Shown here: piece after piece, positions 1-12,800 of the stretch
Numbering within the stretch: position 1 is the stretch's first letter
How the letters are laid out: the number at the start of each line of letters is the position of its first letter
DNA from: Porphyra umbilicalis
Lineage: Eukaryota; Rhodophyta; Bangiophyceae; Bangiales; Bangiaceae
Direction of reading: 5' to 3'
DNA: 64,000 bases
NCBI GenBank assembly: GCA_002049455.2
Contig: KV918852.1
Coordinates: 1-64,000 of the forward strand
The notes under the pieces: model-generated
Database searches by the model: none
Told to the model about the DNA's origin: nothing
What the model saw: only the letters and a program-made list of their open reading frames with translations
Position numbers and translations under genes: made by a program

Positions 1-330
1 CGCCGACGTGGGCGAATGACTTGTTGCGTTTGGCCACCCCTTGCACCAGCAGCTTGAGTTGACTTACGGTGGCCGCATCACCCGCGCGGATCTTGTCTGT
101 AATGGGGGCGCTCACAAAATTGGCATCTTCCTGTATCCGGTGGGCGATAGTCATATGACAACCAAAAGATATCCTCAAGTTCCCGAACGCGCGAGAACGC
201 AACGTATACCTTGGCAAGAATGAAGACCGAGCACAAAGACAACGCGACGCGGTCCAGAGTGCGGCCGTGAGCCTGGTGAATTGAGAGGCGCCAGCCGAGG
301 TGCAGAGGTTAATAACGCCGTACGGCAGCT
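1..330 (-). pseudogene. PIF1-like DNA helicase, C-terminal fragment
   Basis: Read on the minus strand from about 298 downward, the translation contains LGWRLSIHQAHGRTLDRV and then AKVYVAFSRVRELEDIFW. These match helicase motif VI of the PIF1/RRM3 superfamily (typical form: IHKSQG.T.D and YVALSRVR). PIF1 enzymes are 5'-3' DNA helicases and also form the helicase half of Helitron Rep/Hel proteins. After the motif the coding sense moves to another frame near 140, where DANFVSAPITDKIRAG follows and runs open to the window edge. The stretch above 300 has lost the expected upstream motifs. The gene is therefore decayed, and it continues beyond the window on its 3' side. No Rep domain is visible, so a host gene and a Helitron remnant cannot be told apart. 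Confidence 0.65.
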
Positions 331-464
331 GCCAAACCGCCTTTTCCTTTGACAGAAACGGCTTCGAATTTGTGACGAAGAATATTGACAGGCATCGAGC
401 CCCTTGCGCCCCTCCGTGCGAACTCGACTAGAGGCAAACCCTCCTCGCCACGCTATGTCGCGTG

Positions 465-495
465 AGACGTGGTCTTCTGCAGAAAGACCACGTCT
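465..495. repeat. short perfect palindrome
   Basis: Arms AGACGTGGTCT (465-475) and AGACCACGTCT (485-495) flank a short core that is itself near-palindromic (TTCTGCAGAA). It lies inside the copia remnant. No function can be assigned. Confidence 0.6.
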
Positions 496-700
496 ATGCA
501 GCAGAAGAAGTTGTCGGTGAAGGTGCCAAAGTAGAGCGCACCGCCACGAGACGGCTATGACATTGGCCCGCCCAGGTCCGAGTGCACGAGCTGCACGCGA
601 TTAGTCACTCGACCTCCTCCTGCACTAGGCAAAGGCGTCATAGCGGCCTTTCCAAAAGCGCACGGCTCGCAAACGTCCTTGACCGCTATGGCGGCGGTGG
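480..700 (-). mobile_element. Ty1/copia remnant: start of integrase
   Basis: The minus strand encodes CEPCAFGKA, the second half of the HHCC zinc finger of the GAG-pre-integrase domain, then LVHSDLGGPM and GGALYFGTFTDNF, which is the usual opening of the copia integrase core. Nothing of gag, protease, reverse transcriptase or LTRs belonging to this copy is present, so it is a small broken fossil. Its upstream side (above 690) runs straight into the GC-rich array, as if the array had grown from within or next to the zinc-finger coding sequence. Confidence 0.7.
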
Positions 701-3700
701 TGGCCAGTGCCACGATCCGTGGCGACGGCGGTGGCGGCGGTGGTGGCCGATGCCACGGTCTGTGGCGGCGGCGGTGGCGGCGGCGGTGGCGGCGGCGGTG
801 GCCGCCGCCTTGCTGTGCGGCTGTGGCCGTGGAGGACGCCATGTTGCCGGCACCGGTGCTGGTGGCGGCGGCGGTGACAGCGGCAGCGGCGGCGGTGGTG
901 GCCAGTGCCACGCTCGTTGGCTACGGCGGTGGCGGTGGTGGTTGCGGCGGCGGTGGCGGTGGTAGCGGCGGCGGTGCTGGCGGCGGCGGTGGCGGCGGCC
1001 GTAGCAGCGGTGGTGCCTGATGCCACGCTCTGTGGCGGCGGCGGCGGCTGCGGCGGTGGCGGCGGCGGTGGCCGCCGCCGCGCTGTGCCACTGTGGCCGT
1101 GGAGGACGCTACGTTGCCGGCACCGGTGGTGGTGGCGGCGGCGGTGGCAGCGGCAGTGGCGGCGGTGGTGGCACGTGCCACGCTCCGTGGCGACGGCGGT
1201 AACGGAGGTGGTAGCGGCGGCGGTGGCGGTCGTAGCGGCGGCGGTGCCAACGGCGGCGGTGTCGGCGGCGCCGGCGACGGCGGTCGCCGCTGCAATGCTC
1301 TGCGGCAATGCCCGTGGGGGCCACGGCGGTTCGGGTGGCGACGGTGGGGGCGGCCGTGGTGGCCACTGCCACGATCCGTGGCGACGGCGGTGGCGGCGGT
1401 GGTAGCGGTGGCGGTGGCGGTGATAGCGGCGGCGGTGCCGGCGGCGGCGGTGGCGGCGGCGGCTGCGGCGGCGGTGGTGGCCAGTGCCACGCTTCGTGGC
1501 GACGGCGGTGGCGGCGGTGGTGGCCGATGCCACGGTCTGTGGCGGCGGCGGTGGCGGCGGGGGTGGCGGCGGCGGTGGCCGCCGCTGCGCTGTACGGCTG
1601 TGGCCGTGGAGGACGCCATGTTGCCGGCACCGGTGGTGGTGGCGGCGGCGGTGGCAGCGGCAGTTGCGGCGGTGATGGCCAGTGCCACGATCCGTGGCGA
1701 CGGCGGTGGCGGCGGTGGTAGCGGCGGCGGTGGCGGTGGTAGCGGCGGCGGTGCCGGCGGCGGCGGGAGCGGCGGCGGTAGCGACGGTGGTGCCCGATTC
1801 CTCGCTCTGTGGCGGCGGCGGTGGCGGCGGTTGTGGCGGCGGCGGTGGCCGCCGCCGCGCTGTACGGCTGTGGCCGCGGAGGACGCCATGTTGCCAGCAC
1901 CGATGGTGGTCGCGGCGGCGGTGGCAGCGGCAGTGGCGGCGATGGTGGCCAGTGCCACGATCCGTGGCGACGGTGGTGGCGGCGGTGGCAGCGGTGGCGG
2001 TGGCGGTGATAGCAACGGCGGTGCCCGGCGCGGCGGTGGCGGCGGCGGTAGCGGCGGTGGTGCCCGATTCCACGCTCTGTGGCGGCGGCGGTGGCGGCGG
2101 CGGTGTCCGCCGCCGCGCTGTGCCACTGTGTCCGTGCAGAACGCTACGTTGCCGGCACCGGTGGTGGTGGCGGCGGCGGTGGCAGCGGCAGTGGCGGCGG
2201 TGGTGGCCAGTGCCACGCTCGTTGGCCACGGCGGTGGCGGTGGTGATAGCGGCGGCGGTGGCGGTGGTAGCGGCGGCGGCGCCGGCGGCGGCGGTGGCGG
2301 CGGCGGTAGCGGCAGTGGTGCCCGATTCCACGCTGTGTGGCGGCGGCGGTGGCGGCGAGGGTGGCGGCGGCGGTGGCCGCCGCCGCGCTGTGCGGCTGTG
2401 GCCGTGGGGGACGCCATGTTGCCGGCACCGGTGGTGGTGGCGGCGGCGGTGGCAGCGGCAGTGGCGGCGGTGGTGGCCAGTGCCACGCTCGTTGGCGACG
2501 GCGGTGGCGGTGGTGGTAGCGGCGGCGGCGGCCGTGATAGCGGCGGTGGTGCTGGCGGCGGCGGTGGCGGCGGCGGCTGCGGCGGCGGTGGTGGCCAGTG
2601 CCACGCTTTGTGGCAACGGCGGTGGCGGCGGTGGTGGCCGATGCCACGGTCTGTGGCGGCGGCGGTGGCGGCGGCGGTGGCGGCGGCGGTGGCCGCCGCC
2701 GCGCTGTGCCACTGTGGCCGTGGAGGACGCTGTGCTGCCGGCACCGTTGTTGGTGGCGGCGGCGGTGGCAGCGGCAGTTGCGGCGGTGGTGGCCAGTGCC
2801 ACGCTCGTTGACGACGGCGGTGGCGGTGGTGGTAGCGGCGGCGGTGGCGGTGGTAGCGGCCGCGGTGCCGGCGGCGGCGGAAGCGGCGGCGGTAGCGGCG
2901 GTGGTGCCCAATTTCTCGCTCTGTGGCGGCGGCGGTGGCGGCGGCGGTGTCGGCGGCGGAAACCGCCGCCGCGCTGTGCCACTCGTGCCGTGGAGGCCGC
3001 TTTGTTGCCGGCACCGGTGGTGGTGGCGGCGGCGGTGGCAGCGGCAGTGGCGGCGGTGGTGGCACGTGCCACGCTCCGTGGCGAGGGCGGTGGCGGCGGT
3101 GGTAGCGGCGGCCGTGGCGGTGGTAGCGGCGGCGTTGCCGGCAGCGGCGGTCGCGGTGGTAGCGGCGGCGGTGCCGGCGGCGGCGGTGGCGGCGGCGGCT
3201 GCGGCGGCGGTGGTGGCCAGTGCCACGCTCCGTGGCGACGGCGGTGGCGGAGGTGGTGGCCGATGCCACGGTCGGTGGCGGCGGCGGTGGCGGCGGCGGT
3301 GGCGGCGGCGGTGGCCGCCGCCGCGCTGTGCGGCTGTGGCCATGGAGGACGCCATGTTGCCGGCACCTATGGTGGTCGCGGCGGCGTTGGCAGCGGCAGT
3401 GGCGGCGGTAGTGGCCAGTGCCACGATCCGTGGCGACGGTGGTGGCGGCGGTGGCAGCGGTGGCGGTGGCGGTGATAGCAACGGCGGTGCCGGTCGCGGC
3501 GGTGGCGGCGGCGGTAGCGGCGGTGGTGCCCGATTCCACGCTCTGTGGCGGCGGCGGTGGCGGCGGCGGTGGCCGCCGCCGCGCTGTGCGGCTGTGGCCG
3601 TGGAGGACGCCATGTTGCCGGCACCGGTGGTGGTGGCCGCGGCGGTGGCAGCGGCGGTGGCGGCGGTGGTGGCCGCTGCCACCCTCCGTGACGGCGGCGG

Positions 3701-3830
3701 TGGACGCTGCCACGCTCCAGCTGCGGCCGTGGTGGCACTGCCGGAAGGAGACCTGGAAGCAGAGCCGGTGCCCGCTGCTGCGCTGATGCGTCGGCCGTGA
3801 TGCACGCGGTGGGTGCTGCCGGAAGTGGCG
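690..3830. repeat. 3.1-kb GC-rich higher-order tandem array
   Basis: The stretch is built almost only from GGC/GGT/GCG triplets (CCG/ACC/CGC on the other strand). A non-triplet landmark resembling ATGTTGCCGGCACCGG recurs at about 841, 1111, 1618, 1888, 2146, 2416, 2732, 3002, 3354 and 3612. That gives a basic unit of 258-270 bp with three longer spacings. Nearly all six frames stay open across it and give Gly/Ala, Arg/His or Pro/Ala/Thr strings, so open frames here are no evidence of coding. Confidence 0.85.
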
Positions 3831-4804
3831 GTGATGGCCGCGACGGCGGTCGCTGAAGTAGGGCCGACAGCGATGGCAGCCGCTTCGACGCTCCGGGGGA
3901 TGCCGCCGCCGGCATGCTTTCGCGCATGCCAGTTTCACTCGTAGCGGTGCGCAATGCCACTCTCCGGCAGCGACGGCTACGGTGGCGGCTCTGCCGGCAA
4001 GACTACTGACATTATGGACGGCGCACGCTGCCGGTGACGCGCTCCGGCTGCGCCTATTGGGGCCGCTTTTGTCACGCTGGCGCCGGCGCGCGCTGTGGCG
4101 GTAGGCGCGGCAGCGGAGCCGGCGCGGTCGCGGGACCTCATGCCAGCGCGGATCATTCGCGGTGGTCAAGAGTGCACACTGCAGAACGCGCGCGAGATCC
4201 TCGTGTCCATGACCTCCGTGCCTTCGCCGCGTCGTGCGCGCGCAACGGGTAACGAGACAACCCTCGGCCGTTACCCGCGGCTCATTGTTCTGTTGCCCTG
4301 TGCCCGGCTTTGATGCCCGCGTCGCGTGCTCGGTGGCCACATCATGACGTGCATCTTTGATTGCATCCTCGAATCCCTCTCACTGCGTCTAGGAGGCCCT
4401 GTAATCATTCCAACAGACTCTCGTTTGACGCTGTGCGCCATTCGGACAGACATGATGAGTGCGTCTGGCTGACGTCTGCGACCTGACTGGCCCATGCTCT
4501 TAGTGCGTACTCGGTGCAATGCACTTGACGAGTCCGCGTGCATAGATACGTAGTTGTTTCAAGTGTGCTATAAGTCGCCATCAGTCTTCACCAATACACG
4601 ACTTGTTCGATGCTCAATAAATCCGCTTTTAAGTGCACTCGAGCCCTGCGTAAGTCTGTCCTGTATCCGGCACGGCCGGATGCTTATCCGCTGCCGGCGT
4701 GCTCCCATGGTGCTCCCGTCTCCGACACAGTTAGCCCTCCTGCGCGACAAGTTAACGACGGTCGACCGCGGTGTGTTGCCAATGCATCGCCGAGAAGGAG
4801 CAAA
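3831..4804. other. no gene recognised
   Basis: The stretch is GC-rich up to about 4300 and then of mixed composition. Frames are short and show no motif I recognise. Confidence 0.5.
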
Positions 4805-7800
4805 AAATTCACCTAGGGCAGGACCGCCGACGAAACGGTGCTGGGTGGCCTTGATGACGCCCAGTGCCTGGCCGGCCCACCGGCCCTTGTGCTGGTCCAG
4901 CTGGCGGTGGATCCGGTCGTGTAGTGCCGGGTCGGCATCCGGTAGGTCCACGTCCTCCACTTGAGGGGGGGCTGCGTGTGGCGCTGCGGCAGGCAGGGCG
5001 CCCCAAATTCTCAGGTCCCGCGGTCGCGCCGGGGTACGGGGCCCCCTGTCCATCGCAGTAGCCGGAGCCGGGTTTTGCCCCTGTGTGGAGTCTCACCGGG
5101 TGCCCGACACTGCCCACACTACGCCCTCGACGTCTACGGCCGCCGCGAAAGCTGGGGCGGGCGTCGTCACGTGGGAGGCCCCGTGGGGCATCTCCACGAC
5201 CCCCGTCATGAGCAGTTCGACGTATCCGACGTTCGCCCTCTGCCGATGGACGACCTCGCGCGCGCTAAAATTGTTCACGATGACCGGGAAGGGTAGCCCC
5301 GCACGTCGTCGTGCACGCCGTTGGCAATGGTGACACCATGTGTTTTAAACAGGCGTGAGACGCCAAACACCTGGCCCAGGCCCCCCCACATGGTTCGCAC
5401 CCAGCCGACCAAGGCCGCTGACGGCGGGAGCCACGTCTTGTGTGTTTTACGGAGGACAAACGAGCGGTAGCCGTCGTCCAATGGGCCCCGCAGGATTGCC
5501 TTGACGAAACCGTTCGTCCAACGGATGGACCGGTCGTGGTGCAGGATGGCGCGCGTGTTGCCGTCGTTGATCGTGCAGCCCGAGATATCTGGGACCTACA
5601 GGTCTTCGACAACGACGAAAGGCACAGGGACGATCGGAGCGCCCTCTATAGCCACAGCGTGACGGTACCGCTAGTGCGTAACCGCGCATTGTTGGCGTCC
5701 CGGAGACGTACCTGTTCCTCCTCCTTGGAGGGCAGCACCTGGCAGAGCCAGTCAGGGAAGAGATGGTTCCGGTGGTCCAGGTTGGGGCTCGCTCCCGTGT
5801 CCACGACGACGCCGAACGCGACGAGAAACCGCTTGTCCAAGCCCAGCGACGCTACGATGCGGTAGTTGTGTGTGCTCAACAGCACCGTTTCCCCGCCCCC
5901 GGGCGGCGTGCCCGGCGTATTTGCGGAATCCGCGACGGCGGCGGGGTGGCGCCGAACGCGGATACGCTCGGGCCGGGCGCGCCGACCGAGGCGTCGCCCC
6001 CCTCCGATCCGTGCCCCATTGGCGGGTGCGTCCGCCGGGATGCCATCCCCGCCGCCCCAAGGTCGGGGGTCGGAGTGGCCAAGGCCCAGGTCCGACGCGG
6101 CGACCGGCTGGAGCGGAGGGTTGGCCTCGGTGCGACCGGCGCCGCCGGAGCAGAAAGGTGGTCTGGTACCTTTACCGCTGCACTGGTGCCCCCGCCCGGC
6201 CGTTCCAGGATGCGAGGTTAGAAGGAGGGAGCTGGTGGTGATCCCAGCGTGGTCCGCCGCTTGCGGACCTTTCGCAGGCGGGTCGCCGCAAAGAAGCAGT
6301 TCCTGTGCGCCTTAGGACGGGCGCCGTCCGCGGGCAGCCCACTGACGGGGCTGCCCCTTACGCGTTTTCTGGCCGTGACAAGCGTGGCCATCGCCGCAAC
6401 CCTCATCGTCGGCGCCCGCGGCTCACTCCTCGGAGAAGCTTTTCCCCTCGGCGCCCGCGGCTTCCGGATACACTTGGTCATCCATGTTTACGGCGTGGAC
6501 AATTGCGGCCGTGCCCGGCGGCCCAGACCCAGTGGTGGCAACGGATGGCGGGGGAAGCGCGTCCGGCGGTCCCATGCCCAGAGGTAGGGGCGCCAGCGGC
6601 GCGGGTCCCCGTCCACTGCGGTGCGCCGCGACCGCTTGAAGCTGAGCGTGTCCGCGGGCCCGAACCTCGGAGGACTGGGCAGGGCACTCCCACACCCAGT
6701 GCCCCAGGTGGCCACAGAACAAGCAGGCCCCCCGCCGCCGGGACGGGGAGTCCGACTCGGGCGCGCCGCCCGACGCCCCACAGCATGGAGGCAACACCCC
6801 GCCACAAGTGAGCCGCGGAGGGCTGTCTGAGGATGGAAAAACGGTGCCCGCACGTGGACGCACCTGTGTGCCTGGCGTCAGGGTGCCGCTCCCGCGTCGC
6901 ACCCTTGTACAGACGGGGTACAGCTTCGGGCGCCCGCCCCTGGCGGGCTGCTGTTGCGCACCGGCCGCTTGCGGCAGACTATGCACCAGTAGCACCGGGA
7001 CGTCGTATGGGGGGTCATTTTCAGCGGGCGCTGCCGCCGCGGGAAGAACCGCGGACCACTCGGCCCGTTCCGCTTTGGTCCCGTAGTCCGTGACAGCCAG
7101 GGCCGCCGTGGCCGAGGCGGTTCACACCTGGAGGGCGACGGACGCCGCCGGCCGGGCCCGACGGGACCCCCGTTCCTCGCGGCCGGCCGACCGGGAGGTG
7201 ACCCTCTTGGGCTTGGCCTGAAGCTTGACCCCCCGGGCCTCGCGGGTGGCTGCCCCGTTCTTGGCCAGGAACTTGATTAGCTCTGGGAAGTTCCGGCCCT
7301 GGGTGATGAAGTTTCGGCCCAGGGCCCGGACCTCCCGCCCGACGCCCTTGAGTAAAATACTCTTCTGCTCGGATTCCTGCAGGACCGAGCTCAAGTCGCG
7401 GTTAGCATCGAGCATACGGTTAGCAAACTCGTGCTCGTCCTCCCACTTCTCCTGGGACGCTTCCATGAGCGACTGGAGGGGGTCCAATAGGCCGTCCCAG
7501 TCGAGAAACTCGTTAAAGAAGTCGCGCACCGAGCGCTTGTACGTGAGATGCTGGGAGGCGTGGCCGTCCTTGGCGCGCTGGAGCACCCAGAGCACCTCGC
7601 TCCTGACGACGTTCTGCAGCAGTGCCACTGTCGTCACCTCGCTCAGGCCGCTGCCGTCGCATGCCGTCTGATAGTTCCCGAGGAATGCCACCAAACCCAG
7701 CGAAGTGACGCCCGCGAACTGCCGCAATGTGTGCATTCAGGCCGTGACGTCCGCGCGGATGCCGCGAATGGAGTTGTCTCGCGAGAGGTGCTGGCGGCCC

Positions 7801-8533
7801 CCTCGCTGCGCGAGTCGGTACCGTTCCGGCGACAGAAGCGCCCTGAAGCTGGGGTCGACGACAGTGTCCTCCAGCTGCTCCCTTCGAAAGGCGCTCAGCT
7901 TCTCTTGCACCAGGGCGCGCCGTGGGCGTTTGTCGGCCGCACGCGCCCGTCGCCGGCGGCGAGGTGCTCCGGGGTCGCTGCCGGTGGCCGAGGAAGAGGT
8001 GGAGCCGGAGCGGCTATCCGTCGAGCCAGTCCCACTCGACTCGGTGGACAAGCCCGACGGACTCGGCTCGCTCTCAGTCGACCAGGGGGGCCCCGAGGAC
8101 GGGGGTGACGCGTCGCGTCGCGAACGCCGCCACCTGCGGGTTCCCCGCGTCGAGACTTCGTTCGGGCTCGTACGTCCGGCAGACCGCTGCGACTGCGAAC
8201 GCGTCGGGCGAGCAGTTCGGCTGGCGGCCACCGTCAGAGCGGGCCCCGTTGCGACGGGGGCGCCCGCGTGAGGGCGCTTCAAGGACTAACCTGAGCCGGG
8301 ACCCGGAGGTGCTGGAGAGCTTGCACCAGCTGACGCGGTGGACGGCCCCTGGGCCATTTTAAAAGCCATGCCGACGGCTGCACAACGCGCCAGGACCGGG
8401 GTCCCGTCCGATGCTGCCGTGGACGCCTCCTCTGCTGCGTCTCGGAATACCTGGGCCAGGTGGCGCACGCTTTCCGTGTCGGCCGGCGGCCGCGGCACCC
8501 CATAAGGCGCAACGCTACCGACCCCGTGCAGGC

Positions 8534-8932
8534 TGTGAAGTGAGCGGTAGTTGGGTGGATGCGTTGCTTTACTCGAGAGCGGTCTGAGGCGCGAGGCCAG
8601 CAGGCTCTTAAACCATCTGTGTGCCTCTCTCGCCACGTTCTGCCGGCGCACTCCCCCGCCAGCGCAGTGCTCCCTCCCTTGGAGGGTACATGCTCTCACC
8701 ACCCCACAAGTAGCGACGCCCCTCGATGACCCCGCGAGAATCTCCCCGAGCTCAGCTCCAAAAGGAGCTGCCCTCAATATAAAAGTACAAGTAATTACAT
8801 CACACGCGTACAGCAATGCATGACAATGGCGCAGCCAAACAAGCCGATGACCGCATAAGTACACCCGGTATTATACAGGCAGTCCGCGGTAACTCCGACT
8901 TACCTGCGCGGGCTTGGGGGGCTGCCTCAACA
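8534..8932 (-). repeat. 3' LTR of the copia element
   Basis: It is the same length as the 5' LTR (399 bp) with identical termini. Most differences between the two cluster in one 45-bp stretch around 8685-8730. The flanking duplication CAGGC lies at 8529-8533. Confidence 0.92.
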
Positions 8933-9067
8933 CTCCCCCAGCGCCCCACAGTCTGCGCCATGGAAGCTCCGTCACGGCCAGAGTGCGAGATCTTTCGCCA
9001 ATATCCGCGATCGAAGAAAAAGCGGCCAAGTCAATCTCATCGACTTGGCCGAAATCAGGTAGACTCG

Positions 9068-9515
9068 GTGGGAGCAGTAGGCCTACTGCTCCCACGGAGT
9101 CGACCCGATTTTGGCCAAGTAAAATGGACCTCCGCCAAAATCGCCAAAATCACCATCGACGTGAAGCAGACGGCGAGGTGAGTACAGCGCACCCGGGTGC
9201 GTCTCGAACGAAGACGATCCGACGCATCGGCGGCCCGTCAAAGTGCGGGCGTAAACGCACCTCGTCGACTTGGCCGATAATCGGCTCGACCCGAGGGAGC
9301 AGTAGGCCTACTGTGCCATACCACATTCAACCAAAAATCGACTTGCACCAAAATCTATTTGGGCCCGACCAGCCGACTTGGCCCGAAGCTGGAGGCCTGC
9401 AGATGCGGGCCAAAAATCGCAAAAAAAATTCGACGCAAAGTTTGGGCGGGAACGCGGCTCATCGACTTGGCCGGAAATCGGCTTGACCGAAGGGAGCAGT
9501 AGGCCTACTGCTCCC
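9068..9515. repeat. three copies of a TAGGCCTA-centred palindrome
   Basis: A 28-bp perfect palindrome at 9068-9095 has half-site GTGGGAGCAGTAG. Shorter versions recur at about 9294-9317 and 9492-9515, spaced about 200-225 bp apart with related flanking sequence (GACTTGGCC, AAAATCGAC). They lie between the RNase H region and the 3' LTR of the copia element. Confidence 0.8.
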
Positions 9516-9805
9516 GGCCAAAATCGACCAAAATCGACTTGCACCAAAATCGACTCGGGCGACCACCGCGAACCCGTGGCTGCGCCACTGGACGTCCCCA
9601 GTGGCGCCGCAGCGCCCCAGGACGGTCCCAACCGGCCGTCCCCCGGGTCGGCGCCCCGCGCAACCGCGGCCCATAGCCGGCTCGAAGCAAGTAGATGGAA
9701 GCGCAACCGTCCACGGCCGGCACCGGCCCGCAGCAACGTCGACAGAGGTCGCTGCCGCGAAACCGGGGCTGCGCCACTGGATGCCTCCAGTGGCGCCATG
9801 GCGCC

Positions 9806-12800
9806 TCAGCACTCCCCCAACAGGGGGTTGCCAAGCTCGGCGCCCCGCGCAACCGCGCCCAGGTCTTCACCAACCCCGACGGCAGCCCGGAAAGCCGTGA
9901 AAGCCGGCGACGGCAGCGGCTTGGTGAGTTCTTCCAACGGCATGTCGGCGCTCGGAAGGAAATAGAAGGCCACATCCCCGCACGCCTGGTAGTCGCGAAC
10001 CATGTGGTAGGCGACGTCGACATGCTTGGTCTTCCCCGTCGCCTCGGGGTTGTTGACCAGCGCCAGGCAGGACTGGTTATCCTCCCTTATCGCCACAGCT
10101 CCACCTTCGACGCCCAGAGCCGACAGCAGCTTGCGTAGCTACAGCGCCTCCTTGGTCGCCATTGCGGCGGCCGTGTACTCGGCCTCGGCCGTCGAGGTGG
10201 CCACGGTCGACTGGCGCTTATTTGCCCACGCAATCGCCCCGCCATTAGAGGTGAAGACATAGCCGGTTGTCGACCGACGACCGTCGATGTCGCCGGCCTA
10301 GTCGTCGTCGACAAACCCTTGCAGCGGCTCGCTGCCGCTGTAGACCACACCCAGGCGAGTCGTGATGCGCAGGTAGCGCAGAACCCCTTTGGCCGCGCGC
10401 ATGTGGTCCTTCCCAGGGCAGGACATGAAGCGCGACAGCATTCCCACGGCAAAGGCGATGTCTGACCTCGTCGTTGTAGACAGGTAGAGGAGGGAGCCGA
10501 CACACTCGGCGTAACGATTGCCCTCTGGCAGCAGGCCCTCCTGTGTCTTCGTGAGCTTGACTCCCGACGCCATCGGCGTCTCGTTTGGCGTCGCCTTGTC
10601 CATTCCGACCGCCTCCAGCAGCGTCGCGGTGTGCCCCGGGTTGCTCAACGTCAGAGTCTTGGCGGCCCGGTTGCGCATGATCTGCATGCCGATAAAGTCC
10701 TTGACCTTTCCCATGTCGCGCACCTCAAACTTGGCAGACACGGAGCGCTTGACGGCCTCGACCCCAGCCAGCTTCTCGCCCGCCACGATAAGGTCGTCGA
10801 CGTACACGAGGATGAAGATGCACCCGTGCACGGGGTGGTGCCACTCATAGAGGCACGGGTCCACCTTGGACCGGACCGCCCCCCTCTCTTTTTATTCTTT
10901 TTCAAGCTTGATGCCCCACAGCCGCCTTGCCTGCTTTGTCCCGTAGAGCGCCAGGTTAAGCCGACACTTCTCCTCCAGCCCCTCCGGTGCGACACCGTCG
11001 GAAAGTTTGATGTCCATCTCCTTGTCCATCTTGGCGTTGAGGAAGGCTGTCTTGACGTCGACATGGTGAATTTCCCAGCCCATGGCTGCCGCCACAGCAA
11101 AGAGAACACGTGTCGTGGCCGCGTTGGGTACCGGAGCCCACGTCTCGTCAAAGTCTCGCCCGGGCACGTGCTTGAACCCTTGGGCCACGAGTCGAGCCTT
11201 GTAGCGCGTCAGCTTACCCTCCGCGTCGTGCTTGATGTCGAACACGAATCGCGTCTTGATGGCCTCTTGATTCTTGTTGTTCCCCTTGGTCTTGGACCAG
11301 GTGCCAAGGTGCTTGTGTGCCGCCACCTCCTTCTTAATGGCCTGCTTCCAAAGCGGCCATTCAGGACGAGCGCGCGCCTCCTTCTCGTTTGCAGGCCGCT
11401 TGTGCAAGTCCCAGCCCACCTCAGCCGCGGAAGCGTTACCGCTTGCCAAGAACGACTTGGGTTCCTTTTCTCACCATGTTACCTTGGGAGCTGGCTTGCG
11501 CTTCGAGCGACGAGGCCCAGCTGTGACGCTGTGACTGGCCGCAGGTGCTTGAGCAGCTGCGGGTGTCGAGCCACCGACGCCGTCCTCATCCTGCTCCTGG
11601 CTATCGCCAGCAAAGGAAGGAGGACCGACTTCGCTGTCGCTGTCAGAGGTGTCGTCGGGGGAGTACTCGTCCTCTCGCCCGCCTTCTGCGCCGAGCATGT
11701 CCATTGCCCCTTCCGTGGCGCCGTCCTTGTCGCCGTCATATTCCGCAGTCAGCCGGGGGCCAGCGCTTGAAGCGACTGCTGACGTCTCGACCTTCGCCGG
11801 GTTCTCCTCCATCAGCACGTCCCGACGCTCGAAGACTTGGTTTGTCTCTTCCTCGAGGATGCGGTAGGCCTTGCCACCGATAGTGTAGCCGACAAAGCGG
11901 CCGTTGTCAGTCCTCGGCTCCAGCTTGCGCTGCTGCTTCTTCGGCTTGAGCGCCCACGCCCGACTCCCCCAAACGCGGAATCCCGCGACGTTGGGGCGTC
12001 GACCCGTCAGCGCCTCGAGCGGCGTCTCATCGAGCCCCGCCTTGGGAGATCGGTTGAGCACATGGACGACGGAGGCCATCGCCTCGGCCCACAGCTCTTC
12101 GTCCGCACCGGCGTCAAGCAGGGCAGCACGCGCGCGCTCCATCAGCGTGCGGTTCACCCGCTCCGCCTTGCCGTTCTGCTGCGACTTGTACGGCGCCGTC
12201 ATCTCAGACGTGATTCCCTTATCCTCGTACCACGACTTAAGATCGTTCGTGACGTACTCCTTTGCACCGTCGTGACGGACACGCTTCACTTTCACGCCCG
12301 TCAGCGTCTCAAGCTGCTTGATGCGCGTCTTGAGCACCTCCGGCGCCATCCCCTTTGTCTTGATAGGCGTTGCCGTGATGAACCCCGTTCAGTCCTCCAG
12401 CACCGTCATAAAGAAGAGGGAGCCACCCAGCGACTCAGTGAGTGGGCCACCAATGTCGGCGTGCACCAGTTCGCACTTGGTTGTCGCTGTCGACGAGCGG
12501 GGGCTGGGCGACTGAATCATCTTGCCGTCCACACACGGCACACACACCGTGCCAATGACGCGCTTGGCGTCTGCCACTGACGACGGCATGCCGTCGACCA
12601 TTGTGGCCGCCCCCTTGAGGTTCTCCAACCCCAAGTGGTTGAACCGACGATGCCACAGATTCGCCTCCCCAGCGATGCGCTTCGATGCGGCGCACGCCGA
12701 CGCCATGACCGGCGTGACATTGAGCACGTACTGCTCCAGGTCGTTGACCTTGCCGACAACGGACGCCTTGTCCACCACTCCGCTCGAATGGACAGCATCC

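Noticed and set aside
625-4340. Very long open frames (up to about 1100 codons) rich in Pro, His, Arg, Ala or Gly
   Set aside because: All strands and frames are open because the DNA is a GC triplet array. There is no start context, motif or non-repetitive sequence to support a gene.
8286-8864. Apparent gene spanning an LTR edge, with a twin at 13864-14472
   Set aside because: The shared part is simply the copia LTR, and the frame runs from LTR into flanking DNA.
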